From Apiotrichum sp. Y4204 (lineage: Eukaryota; Basidiomycota; Tremellomycetes; Trichosporonales; Trichosporonaceae): DNA of 64,000 nucleotides. The notes under the pieces were generated by a model. The model was given only the letters and a program-made list of their open reading frames with translations, was not told where the DNA came from and did no database searches. Positions 11,647 to 21,925 of this stretch are shown piece by piece (the first letter of the stretch is position 1; each line of letters starts with the position of its first letter). The position numbers and the translations under genes were made by a program. The DNA lies in contig JAMYHL010000011.1 of assembly GCA_025531455.1 (NCBI GenBank), forward strand, positions 558,001 through 622,000, in the 5' to 3' direction.

Positions 11647-14600
11647 CGTGCCCAGTGAGGTGAGCTGGGGAATTGGTTGGAGGTTGGACGAGGTAAGAGT
11701 GCAGAGAGGGGGAGAGTGAGGGTGGTAAAGATTGTCCAAGACTACCCCGAATGAGTGGCCAGGAAGACCAGACAGTGCGGCGTATGAATGGTCAAAGCGG
11801 GGGCGTTGCTATCGCTTGACTTGTGCTCGACGAGAATGCGCCTGTCGCCTTCCTGATATGGTCACGGCGCGCGGGGTGGCATACGGAGTTGGGGCTGAGG
11901 TGGGCGATGTACAGGTGGTGTTGTATTATGCAATGGAGTTTTTTTGCAGATGAGAATATGCAAGTAGTGATGCAGTGACAGCGAGCGATGGTCAGCAATG
12001 GAGAGACGGGGATGGAAGCGAGCTGAGTAGCGATATGTGGATGAAGGGGATGGGCAACAAAACTGTATCTGCAACAAAGCAGCAGTTGCAGTGGAGGGGA
12101 GAGTGGGGGTGGAGTGTGGTGGCCGGGGTGGGTAATGCAGCTCGGATAAGGGGACGGGAGCAGAGCACCCAGGAGTGTCGATTGTTGCTTCCACACTCAT
12201 TTCCGAGACACACATTGCCCTGCTCCGTCCCTCCCCCCGTCCACCGAACACCGCGTTGTCCACACTCCGCTCCTCCGCTCGGCGAACCCAACACCGCTCA
12301 CTGCGTCACAGCCTATGCCAAACAATGCACTGCATGCCGGAGAGATTGTCCAAGTATCCTAGATGCAAGATCAGATCGCTCCTCACTTTCAAGCTTGGCC
12401 GGTGCTGCTTTTGCCACTCTCGCCCAGCCACCAAAGGACTCAATGGTACAAAGATGCTGCTGCGCACTGTGCCTGACCATCCTCTTGGCCATCCGGGACA
12501 CACAATGATCAAATCTGCAAAGCCTGCAAAGCTTCAACCTGCAGCCCATGTGATGTTGCTTGCTGCGTGCTGCATGCTGCATGCTGCTGTAATCGCGAGG
12601 CACGCCGATCCACGCGCTGCCAACCCGCATCCTGCTTGTTCGGCACGGTGAACTTCGGTGTCTACCTCGGACGGGAGCGAGCCAAATTCGGAGCTTGTAG
12701 GCATGATGGCAGGGCACCGCAGCTGACGGGAGCGAGTATGTATGGTCTTGGCTTGTATGACGTTGCAGGTCTCGGTGTGATAACACCTGGGCGCACGGCC
12801 ATCCAATACGCGCTCGACGCCGTCTTGGAGTCCCCACATTCTTGGGTACTCGGGGAGCATGCAGGCTATTTGTGCTTACATACGGCGGGCAAGCTTCCAA
12901 CGGTGCTACGCACATCAGCACATGCTATCTGCGGCACACGCTATCAGCTGTCCTGCCGTTCACTCAATGTACCATCACTGAGGACGATGTCCGTGGTCCG
13001 AATTAGCATGCTCGCACGTGTACCGTTCCCCAAGCGCGGATTAGCCCATGTTGCCTGCTGCGCATTCCGCGGTGTTGTGGAGCAGAATGGATATAAAAAC
13101 GTACAGAGCTACAGAGAGCCTCATAGATTGCCGAGACACTGAGCAGCGGCGGTACACACCGGCGATGACTTCGGGAATATCGGGAAGCCAAGGTTGATAT
13201 CATGTCGCCAGGAACCCCTCTGGTCAGCTGGACATGGTGGATCGGTCTCCCTCTGCGCGTTTCGACTCGGTGCTCATCGACGGCTTGTCGCCCTTGACAG
13301 TATCAACATATGTCTCATCTGCGGAGGGGGGAAGGCTTGATGCCGCAGAGGGCAGAGGGCGCATTCAGCTGCGTGGCCGTGTCCGGAAACCTGCTCACGA
13401 TGGAGCGATCGCTTTGACAGTTCGCGAGAACTCGAGAGATTGATATATCCATGTCCGCGGTCATCGCGGATGTGCGATAGCGGTGTGTGCAATGCATGAT
13501 GCAGCGCGGCGTCTTGACAGTGGTGCTTGCAATGCATCACTGCATGAGATTGACGGTGGGAGTGAGTAACCACGGCGCCGATCACTGATGATCTTGTGAT
13601 GATCGCTGATCGAAAGCCACCAACCACAATGGTCTACAGTACTATATGCACGCCAGGTCCAGCACTATGCAAACCCCCCTGTCCTATATTCGTTCATCTC
13701 GTTTTGGCTCAGCGGTCTGAACCCACAAAACATATCAGCGTACCTAGCCCCGGGGTTCGATTCCCGACGGCAACTGGGTGGTTGGCTGGTTGTGAGGGGG
13801 CGAAGGGCGGGGGTGACTGGCAACGTTGTATTGGCTATATTACCGCGGTAGTATATGGTGCCATAACACAGCGGGGCCGACTATTCTAAAGCGAAGTCCG
13901 AGTACAATTAAGCCAGTCTGGAAGCGTCTCGGGGAAGAACGCGGGCAAGGGCGCTGAGAGCCACCTTTTTGGTTGTCGTTGCAGGTAAAATTGTATGCAC
14001 ATCGCAGTCTCAAGTATCAGTGCAACTGGTGGACGCTGGAAGAGCCATTGCGCCATTCGCCAGTGCTGTCTGCGCCGTCTCGTGTTCAAGTGTTTCTCTT
14101 GATCGGCGTGCGATCTGCGATCCATCGCTGTCCTTCGATCGATTGTCGATCCGCTGAAATGCTGATCCTGTTCAGGCCCTGACGATCAGTTCCCCTCCTT
14201 GGTCATATGAACTAAACGAGCCGGACAATCGCGGACGCGCGTACGGTCCGCGGTCCGCTAATCCACCCGGCCACCTGAGGCCTCGTCGACATCGAACAGT
14301 GTGAACATGGTTGTGTGTCGGCCGTGAAGCATATGTTTGTGCGTTTCCTCTCGCTTTGATTTATTTTCATGGCCGTCTACCCCCCAGCAGGCACCGACGC
14401 CGACAGCACAACCTCCGACGCCGCAGGCCGCGCTATATTATCATCAGCATTTTTAGTAGCAAAGTACTTTTCCGGATCCCGTTCCACAAGCATGGTCACC
14501 CATTTGCCTCGAGGGGAAGAGTGCGCAAGGGGACATGATTCGTGCAAGTGCCACAAGTGGGCGTGGCGCGTACACGGGCAAGGACAAAGGTGAACATCCG

Positions 14601-15129
14601 CCAATAGTCAATGATAGAAGCAAAATAAGAAGGGAAAGTGTGGCAAGAGAATAAGTATATAATCTATTCGGCGAGCCAGTGTCTGTGCGCGCGGGCCACA
14701 AAGCGCGTCGTGGACACAGGGGCAACCTACATCCTTGATGTGTGCTCTTCAGGTTGACCCCTCGGTCCCCCAGGCGGTATCCCAGCCGCCATAGAACAAA
14801 GGGACAAAGGATGAGATGTCTACTGCCACTGAGCATCTTCTGACACTCGATTAAACACTACCCAGTTCGGCATTACTTACGTTCAAAATTACATCCAACA
14901 GTAAGTGATGCCCCCACCCGTCCTGCCCAACGATAGATCGTATTGCACTACTCGCTAACACATTGTTGAATATGCATCCCTCTGGTCTATGGGACATCCG
15001 GGAGTCGTGATGAATTGATGGATTGGCTTACGGGTATGGCGATGAGAGAATAAACACGGGGGGTATGATTCCGGCGTTGAGGCCGATTTTTGTTTTTATG
15101 ACGAGAAATGAGATGCGATCCACTCCCGC
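11647..15129. other. Gene-free intergenic stretch (3.5 kb)
   Basis: No spliced gene could be built on either strand. It holds the LDB17 promoter and the 3' flank of adenosine kinase. Features seen: TGCATGC-type short repeats near 12555-12590, a GATC-rich patch near 13575-13605, and a tRNA T-arm-like string at about 13751-13770 without a matching acceptor stem. Open frames are short, with no recognisable protein. Confidence 0.4.
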
Positions 15130-16672
15130 TTAGAGGACGTTGACCTTGGGCCACTCGAGGCAGGGGCCGATCTGGCCGCAGCACATCTGGCCGAGCTTGT
15201 GGCCGATCTCGATGGCCTCGTCGAGCGACTTGCCCTGAGCGATGGCACCAAGGAAGCCACCGGCGAACATGTCACCGGCACCGTTGGTGTCAATGATCTT
15301 GTCCGAGGCAAGCTTGGGAACGGCAAAAGTCTTGGGGTTCTCGTCCTGGGGGCCGAGGTTAGCGGGCGAGGTCGAAGGAGCCGACGAGGCAACGAGGGTC
15401 GAGTCAGCGCCCTGGGTGATAATGACAACACGGGGGCGCGAAGCGTTCGACTTGGAGAAGGCAGCGAGGGTGCTGGCAATCTCGGGGAGGGGGGCGGCAC
15501 CCATGCCAGCGGCCTCGGAGTAGGCAGCAGCCTCCGACTCGTTGCCAATAAGGATGTCAACGTGGGGGAGGAGCTCCTCAAGCTGAACCTTGAAGAACTG
15601 GGCAATGAAGGGGGCGGAGAGGTTGAGGACAACGGTCTTGCCGGCGGCGGAAGCAGCCTTGGCAATCTCGAGGGCCGACTCGATACCGTGGGTGAGGAAG
15701 AAGCCACCAATGTAGAAGTACTTGGCGCTGTTGATAATGGCGGCGACCTCGGGCTTGGCGAGGTGAGCGGGGTGGAACATCTCGGCGGCCCGAAGGGTGG
15801 TCACGAGCGAACGGTCGTGGTTGGAGAGGATGACAGCGCAAGCACCAGTCTTGGTGGGGGCGGGCTGGTACTCGTAGGCCGAGATGACGCCCTCGGTCTC
15901 GTTGACCTTGGCGAGGGTCTTGGCGAGCTCATCGTCACCAACCGAGCCAATGTAGGCGACCGAGTTGGGGGGAAGGACGTACTGCGGTTAGTGATGAGAT
16001 ATTATAATTGCGTTTGGGCGTGCACAATATCACGACTGAGGCTGGTGGTAATGATGAGGAGCACGTTTCACTGAGACGGCGCCTGAGCCACCCCACGTTT
16101 GACCTGTCGCAACCAGTTCGATCCGAAAAACCACAGATCATGTGTCACCAGTCGACTGTCACCAGTCGACAACCTCAAATTGTTTCGAGCAGTTTCGCCC
16201 ATCGTACGCGTCGATCAACTCACAGCAGCGGCACGGGCGGCGTTCTGGGCGGCACCACCGGCAACGTAGGTGACCTGGCAGTTGTTGACAATGTCCTCGT
16301 AGCTGGTGTCAGCGCGTCCAGTGGAATGTGGGGGCGCCACAGATAGTCCGACTCAGGCTGCGACATCTGAATCCCCAGATTGACCGGCATCAATGCTGTC
16401 CCGACTCACATGGGCATGTGCTTCTCCTCGGCCAGGATGGCGTCGTTCGACTTGAGGCCGTACTTCTCGAGGTAGGCGGGTCCGTCCTTGGGCGACACCT
16501 GGATGTCGAGCTAGGGGGTCAGCAAAGTTGCGGGATTGAGATCAAGAGCCGGCAAGTCTCGCATTCCACCAGGGCGGGATGTCGGACTGTTATTCTGAAC
16601 GCGCCGTTTCCCTCCGGATGGCGCGTTACTCACGAGGGGGTTACCAATGCAGACGACGGTGGGAGCGGCCAT
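15130..16672 (-). CDS. ADO1: Adenosine kinase
   Basis: PfkB/ribokinase-family enzyme that phosphorylates adenosine to AMP, supporting purine salvage and removing adenosine formed by the methylation cycle. Four exons (16634-16672, 16410-16510, 16224-16302, 15130-15981) join in phase to 356 residues, the family length. Visible landmarks are the N-terminal strand VVCIGNPL, the substrate lid region with VAGGAAQNAARAA, YVLPPNSVAYIGSVGDDE, and the PfkB signature DTNGAGDMFAGGF with catalytic base Asp about 310. The first exon encodes 13 residues only. Intron 2 (16303-16409) follows the EEKHMPIYE block common to fungal adenosine kinases; intron 3 carries a tandem duplication of a GTCACCAGTCGAC-like unit at 16145-16172. 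It faces the phosphatase gene at 17095 across 422 bp. Confidence 0.95.
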
Positions 16673-17094
16673 TTTGAATGACTTGAGGGTGGTGAGGGAT
16701 GGAGAGGAAAGATGTGAGGAATCTCCAAGATGACCGAGAGGAACACCTGCCAGCATGCCAGCGACCAGCTCTGTTCGGTGAGCACGTTTTTGGGTGGAAG
16801 AAGGAAAAACAGGGCGGATGGGGCGCGCACATCGTCACATCTCCACGTTATTTGTTTCAAACATTTACACGTCATTCAATTCGCGTGGGATCCTCGCGGT
16901 TCTAGCGTGAGCAGAGGGTCAGACTCACCGTACTCACCCTCCCCCAGGCCGTTGATAAGCGGGTGACACCGATCCTCGATCCTCGATCTCTCAAGTTGAT
17001 CCGATTACGCTCGTGATTCTGAGGTTCCACCAAAGCCATCTCGGCCATCTCTGTTCTTTCTCCCTCTATCTCGCAGGCAGCGAGACCTACCGCA
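16673..17094. promoter_or_regulatory. Divergent promoter between ADO1 and the histidine phosphatase gene
   Basis: 422 bp between opposed start codons. CT-rich runs and a duplicated CGATCCTCGAT string (16972-16987) are visible. No coding signal. Promoter role inferred from orientation. Confidence 0.4.
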
Positions 17095-17918
17095 ATGCTC
17101 ATCTACTTTGCGCGCCACGGCCAGACGGACCAGTACGTGCCGTGTCGCGGACATCATTTCTCGCCGTGCCCGCCCCAATGCAACCTGTCCCCTATCCACT
17201 CACTGACCACAGCAACTTGCAGGGCTTCATTCAAGGCCAGCTGGACACGCGGCTCAACGAAGTGGGCCGTGAAGAGTCGCGCCTCCTTGCCGCACATCTT
17301 GCTGATGTGCCGTTTACGACTGCGTGGTCGTCTGACCTAAGCCGCGCGATGGAGGTGCGCCCTCGCTGTATCCAACTCTACTTACGCCCAGACAGCCCAG
17401 ATCGTGACGAAACGACACGGCCTCCCGATCCAGACCCACCCATTGCTACGAGAACGCGGCCTCGGCTCTCTGGAAGGCCACAGATGGCTGCGGGGCACGC
17501 CGCTGCCTGCAGACGTGGAGAAGAGTGCCGAGTGGGTAATTCGCACTCTAGCTACCACACCCGCGTATAGGCTCTGATCTCTGACGACAGCTTCCGTGCT
17601 CGCGTCGCAGAGTGGTTCGCCCACCTTCTCGCCGTCACTCCCGAGGACGCGACCGTGCTGGTAGTCTCGCACGGCGCGTATCTCTCCACCCTGCTCGGCA
17701 TCCTCCTCTCCCCGCCCTACTCCCTCCCCTCCCCCGGTGTCGACCTGGCAGCGCACTGCCTCAATACCTGCGTTGCCCGTGTGAAGCTCACCAAGGGGGA
17801 GAAGAAGTGGCAGGGTCAGATTCTCTCCTGGGGGGAGATCACGCATTTGGGCGACAAGGCGGTGGATATTGGCGTCGCGGATGATTTGCGGCGCGACGCA
17901 CAGAAGGTGTCGTCGTAG
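17095..17918 (+). CDS. Histidine phosphatase (phosphoglycerate-mutase-like)
   Basis: Member of the branch-1 histidine phosphatase superfamily, resembling the small fungal phosphatases around yeast YOR283W and Det1 and TIGAR-type fructose bisphosphatases. Four exons (17095-17132, 17213-17354, 17392-17531, 17591-17918) join in phase to 215 residues. The catalytic RHG motif (residues 7-9, phospho-accepting His8) opens the protein as YFARHGQTDHN, followed by GQLDTRLNEVG and SSDLSRAMETAQ; the second catalytic His is in VVSHGAYLS (about His134). Intron 2 is only 37 nt. The exon 3 donor is GTGGGT, chosen because the nearby GTAATT would break phase. The substrate cannot be deduced; the length and lack of extra domains fit a broad-specificity acid phosphatase. 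Confidence 0.9.
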
Positions 17919-18813
17919 ATTATAGATGGGTTGAGTGGGCGTGCTCGCTTTCGAGGAGATACTTAGGTAGCTAGACAGATCTCGGAGAAAACATGGCTGA
18001 AGAAGGCATAGAAGTATAAACAAAAGGCAGCGCCAGTTTGCGCGGCCCGCATGCACTGCCAGTATGCATCATTGTATTAGTCCAGCACGAGACAAACTAG
18101 TGTGAGCCAACGATAAGACAATGATATCCCTCTCATGCAGCTTTCTTGATCATCTGGTCAGACACATTAGGGTAGAAACAGCAAGCACTGTCGTATCAGA
18201 CCAAGTGTAATATTCTCGGGTACTACCATCCTAGTGAGATCCTAGTCCTGGCCCAAGACACAACCCAGTTCTCCAGTGAGTTAGTGGAGGCACACGACAG
18301 CCGGACAGCGACCAAACTCCTCCTGTCTGATCTCTTTACTAGTCCGACCGCCCATTCGAAATACACGCCGCACAACACCACCAGGCCACCAGCAGCGTTC
18401 GAAATACAGCTCCTGGCATCCTGGTGGCGTTCACTTCGAAAATCGCGGCGTCGGAGTCTCCTCTCGGGGAGTCGGGGAATTCTCGGGCCTCCACCTCCAC
18501 CCCCGAGGTCCGAGACGCTGGTGATGGAGAAATTTCAAGCCTGTATTCTGTATGGTTGGCGGATCGTTATGCATGTCGAGGGGGTCGTCTAATCGTCTCG
18601 CTGGTGGCGCTTCTGGCGCTGCTGGCGCTGCTTATCGCGGCCTAATTCGCCTACGCCAATCGCCGGAGCATCGTGGACGGTACCGCACCGCTGGCTGCGT
18701 CACCCCTCGGTCCCTCCATCTCCTAGTCCCTCAGTCCCATACCGGCGTCACCGTCCGGCGTCACCTCCCGGCCTCTCTGTCCCGGCATCACAGCCGCCTC
18801 GCCTCGGCCGGGG
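17919..18813. other. Convergent intergenic region
   Basis: 895 bp between the 3' ends of two converging genes. Contains their 3' untranslated regions; nothing else recognisable. A GCTGGCGCTTCTGGCGCTGC-type repetitive stretch lies at about 18600-18635. Confidence 0.4.
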
Positions 18814-20102
18814 CTACCGCTTGAACACATACGCCCGGCCGCGGTGTTCCTCCATGAGGTTGTGCTCGCGCCAGCACGCAGCGCAGTACAGGTCGTTGCA
18901 CTCGAGGCAGCGCATCGTCGCGTCCGCGTTACAGATGCCTGTCGTCAGTGATGCCGGGAGATACCGAACATGCCGGCTGGCGAGATACGAGCAGCGACGC
19001 CTATCTCGCCGCTCCGAACGCCGAAGCATACAAGCACACTCACAGCACCACGTATCGAGGTCCTCGTCGCGCGCGTCGTCCCACCCCGCGATGCCGAACC
19101 CCTGTCCTGGGCGGCGAGGCGGCGCCCCGGGACCCTTGGCGTTAGGCTTGCGCGGTGCCGAAGTCGGCACGGAGGGGAGAGCGCCCGGGAGCTCGCCGGG
19201 GCTGCGCAGGCCGAGGAGCGCGGCAAGGCGCGGATCTGCTGCCTCTCCAGCTTCGGGCGTGGGAGAGGGAGAGTCGACGGGGTCCGGCAGCCCAGGAAGC
19301 GTCGGTAGCGACGGTAGCCCAGGTTCCGGGTGCTGCAGTTCTGTTTCTTGGGAACTACGCGTCAATTCCGGCAATTTCGATGCCGCTCCAGAGTCGCTAT
19401 TCCTGGCGCTGGATTGCACCTCCTCCGCCGAGTCCGTGCGCGCTTGTTTCTGCCCACTGCTCGCTGATCCACCGCCGGAAGAGACGGGACTTCCCCCGGC
19501 GGCGGAATCGCGTTCGCGCGCGGGGCCCGAATGAGGTGACGCGGGGGTGGCGTCCGGGGAGCGAGGGGCGTACTCGTCTGCCGCGTCAGCTGGTTGTCGC
19601 CATCGCGGTCGGTACGGCTCACCTTCTAGCCTTGCCTCGGCGAGCGCCCGCGCGAGGATCTCCTCCTCTGTCTCCCCATCATACTCAGAGCTATCTCCCG
19701 CGTCGGGCGCCAATTCGCGCTCATTTGGACGCTCTACCTTCCCCTCCGCGTCGCGTAATGCCTGCGCGACGTCGCGCTCGAGCGCGTCATCCTTCGGCGC
19801 AGAAAATTTCACTCTAGACATCAGCCCCCTTCGCAAGGCAATACATACTCGACCGGGGCATTGAATCCAGCTAGTAGCTCCGCGAGCTCTGCATCCCCGA
19901 CTGCGCCCTCCTCTCGGGGAAGACTGTCTGCAACGGCGAGGATCGCCGCGTCCTCCTCTTCTGCTCGCGCCGCGGCGCGCGCTACCGCCTCGGGGGCGAG
20001 GGACGTGATGTCTCCTTTATATTTATCGCCCTTTGTGTCTGCCGGATTGTGTATCGGCGCGCGGAGGGCGGCAAAGCGCGCTAGCAGGGCGTCGTCGTCC
20101 AT
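18814..20102 (-). CDS. ANCHR/ZFYVE19-like zinc-finger protein
   Basis: Three exons (19849-20102, 19044-19813, 18814-18938) join in phase to 382 residues. The C-terminus reads WCCICNADATMRCLECNDL then YCAACWREHNLMEEHRGRAY, a treble CxxC/H zinc module. It closely resembles the C-terminal end of animal ZFYVE19/ANCHR (CCICNEDATLRCAGC...), an abscission-checkpoint regulator that acts with VPS4. The N-terminus MDDDALLARFAALRAP is also family-like. The middle is acidic and Ser/Pro-rich, with an EEEILARALAEARLE helix that could be a MIM-type ESCRT-binding segment (inference). Intron 1 (19814-19848) is only 35 nt. An in-frame upstream ATG (20282) would add 60 residues; 20102 was preferred because the family begins at this motif. 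No N-terminal FYVE finger is present. Confidence 0.75.
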
Positions 20103-21925
20103 TCTAGAGTAAGGAGAGGGATGCAATACGTTCTTGACGCGGTGGATGTTGACAGGTGCAAGATGGACAGCGAAGACCTCGATGCGTTGTTGGGTCCGGG
20201 TTGCGTCATTGATGGTGGGCGGCAAATAAATGACGTGTGTATCAAGGGGACTGGGCTTGATCAGGTCAGGCACATGTTCCATCTCGGGTCTACGGATCTA
20301 CGGATCTACATGCTGATCCCTCTAGTGCCACATTGCTCCATTTCAGATTCTAGCCCGAAACGTGACGACCCAGTGTTGAACGTTGAACAAAAGATCCAGC
20401 CCCCAGCCCCTCCACAGACTGTGTTTCTGGGTGCAAGGCACAGAGACAATGCAACACACTCAAGCCTTGTGCTTCGCAACATCGGGGCTCAGCAGTCTCA
20501 GCAGTCCGAAGAGAGAGAGGCCAGAACAAGACGACAGAGACAGGCGACAGCGGGAGTGCCAGGCATCTGCCCAGCCCTTGGCTGCTGCGAGCCGCACCAT
20601 TGCCGCATGTTGGGTCGGGCCCCTGGCCCTGGCCGTGCGTATGAAGCTATGAAGCAGGCATCAAGCGTGATCGGGGTCGAGAGTCGAGAGGGATCGGAAC
20701 AGAGGCAAAAGATCCCAAGATCCCAAGCACATGCCCGGAGCTCGGAGCGTGCACGGTCAGCGGGGCCGGGGGGCATGATTGGTCGGCATCTCTGTGCGCA
20801 CAAGAAAATGAGGATTGTCTTGGCCGGTCTGTTTCTCTGTTTTCTCTGTTTCTCTCTCTCTGCTCCGCGCTCCTCCCCCGTTGCATCTCGCCGGCCACTC
20901 CGCTGTATCCCCGCTCATGTCGTCGTCTCAGATTTCCCTCCCCCCCCCCTCGTGCTGCCCCGCTGTCCCCGCTGTGCCCAGCGGGGGTGCTTCAGGGGAC
21001 CCCGCGGGTGCTCCAGCCAATAACAAACAGCGAGAGCTGCAGAGATGCTGTTGCCGCAGGAGCACGCTGCCGGGCTGCCGATGGCTGTTTGCATGTTGCT
21101 GCTTTTTTTTTTCTCCTTCACCGGTAAATGACGTTGCCGCCCAACGGATCCTGCAGTTCGTGCGCCATTGTAACTGTTTTGTTCGTGTGGAGTGGTGCCC
21201 GCCCTGCCCCTTGTGCCCCGCTTTTGCACCCTCGTTGCAGCTGCGTCAGATCCGCCTCCACATTTCTCATCATCTGGACAAGGAAAAGAGTTGCCCCGCC
21301 GGACAATTGTCATCTGATATCTCATCGCTTCCATCGTCGTCGCCATACCCTCTGCCCCTCGGCCCTCGCCGTCTCGAGCCCCCCGGGGGACACGGCATGC
21401 ATCTATCAGGCATTCAACAGGGCACCGGCAGTGAGAGTCGCACAATTCGCCTGCCTGTTTGGGCAGGGTTGAGCCAGTCGGGAGTTGTTCCGGTCATGCA
21501 GGTTGTAGTCGCAGGCAGCTAATCAGGTGGTGCCTGTTGCATGCAGTCACTTGCAGTCACTGCAGTCACTGCATCACTACATCAGTGCCTGCCCCGCCTC
21601 CGGTGGCTCCGGTAGATTAAAGTGACCGTAGGAGAAGCATTCATCACTGGATCACTGGATCACGTCGTCGCTCGGAACGACCAAACCAATACTGCCACTA
21701 CTTGTATACAAAGAGCACCCTTCTTCATCCATCACTCCCACTCTCTCCCCCCGTCCACCTGCACGAGTCCATCCACCCCTTGCAGTATTCCCACATAAAA
21801 GGTCTCATCGCCATCAACACTAGCTCATAACCCCCTTCCAACCACCTACCCCTTCTTGCTCCCCAGTTTGCATCCCGCTCGCTCCACTTTCCCTCCCCCC
21901 CTTCCCCCACTCACCCCCACCCAAC
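20103..21925. other. Divergent intergenic region, 1.8 kb
   Basis: Separates the ANCHR-like gene from the carnitine acetyltransferase gene. A 300-codon open frame from 20121 on the plus strand has no recognisable domain. Other features are a TGCAGTCACT-type tandem repeat (21542-21575), a repeated ATCACTGG unit (21641-21660), and a long pyrimidine-rich run (21720-21925) immediately before the plus-strand start, likely core promoter and 5' leader. Confidence 0.4.

Noticed and set aside
13701..13776. tRNA-like string (GGTTCGATTCC T-loop and a D-arm-like GGCTCAGCGG)
   Set aside because: Acceptor ends do not pair, T-stem pairs only three of five, and no anticodon arm can be drawn. At most a tRNA relic or tRNA-derived repeat.
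20121..21023. 300-codon plus-strand open frame in the divergent region
   Set aside because: Overlaps the 5' leader of the minus-strand ANCHR-like gene, shows Arg/Ser/Gln-rich random composition and no family match.
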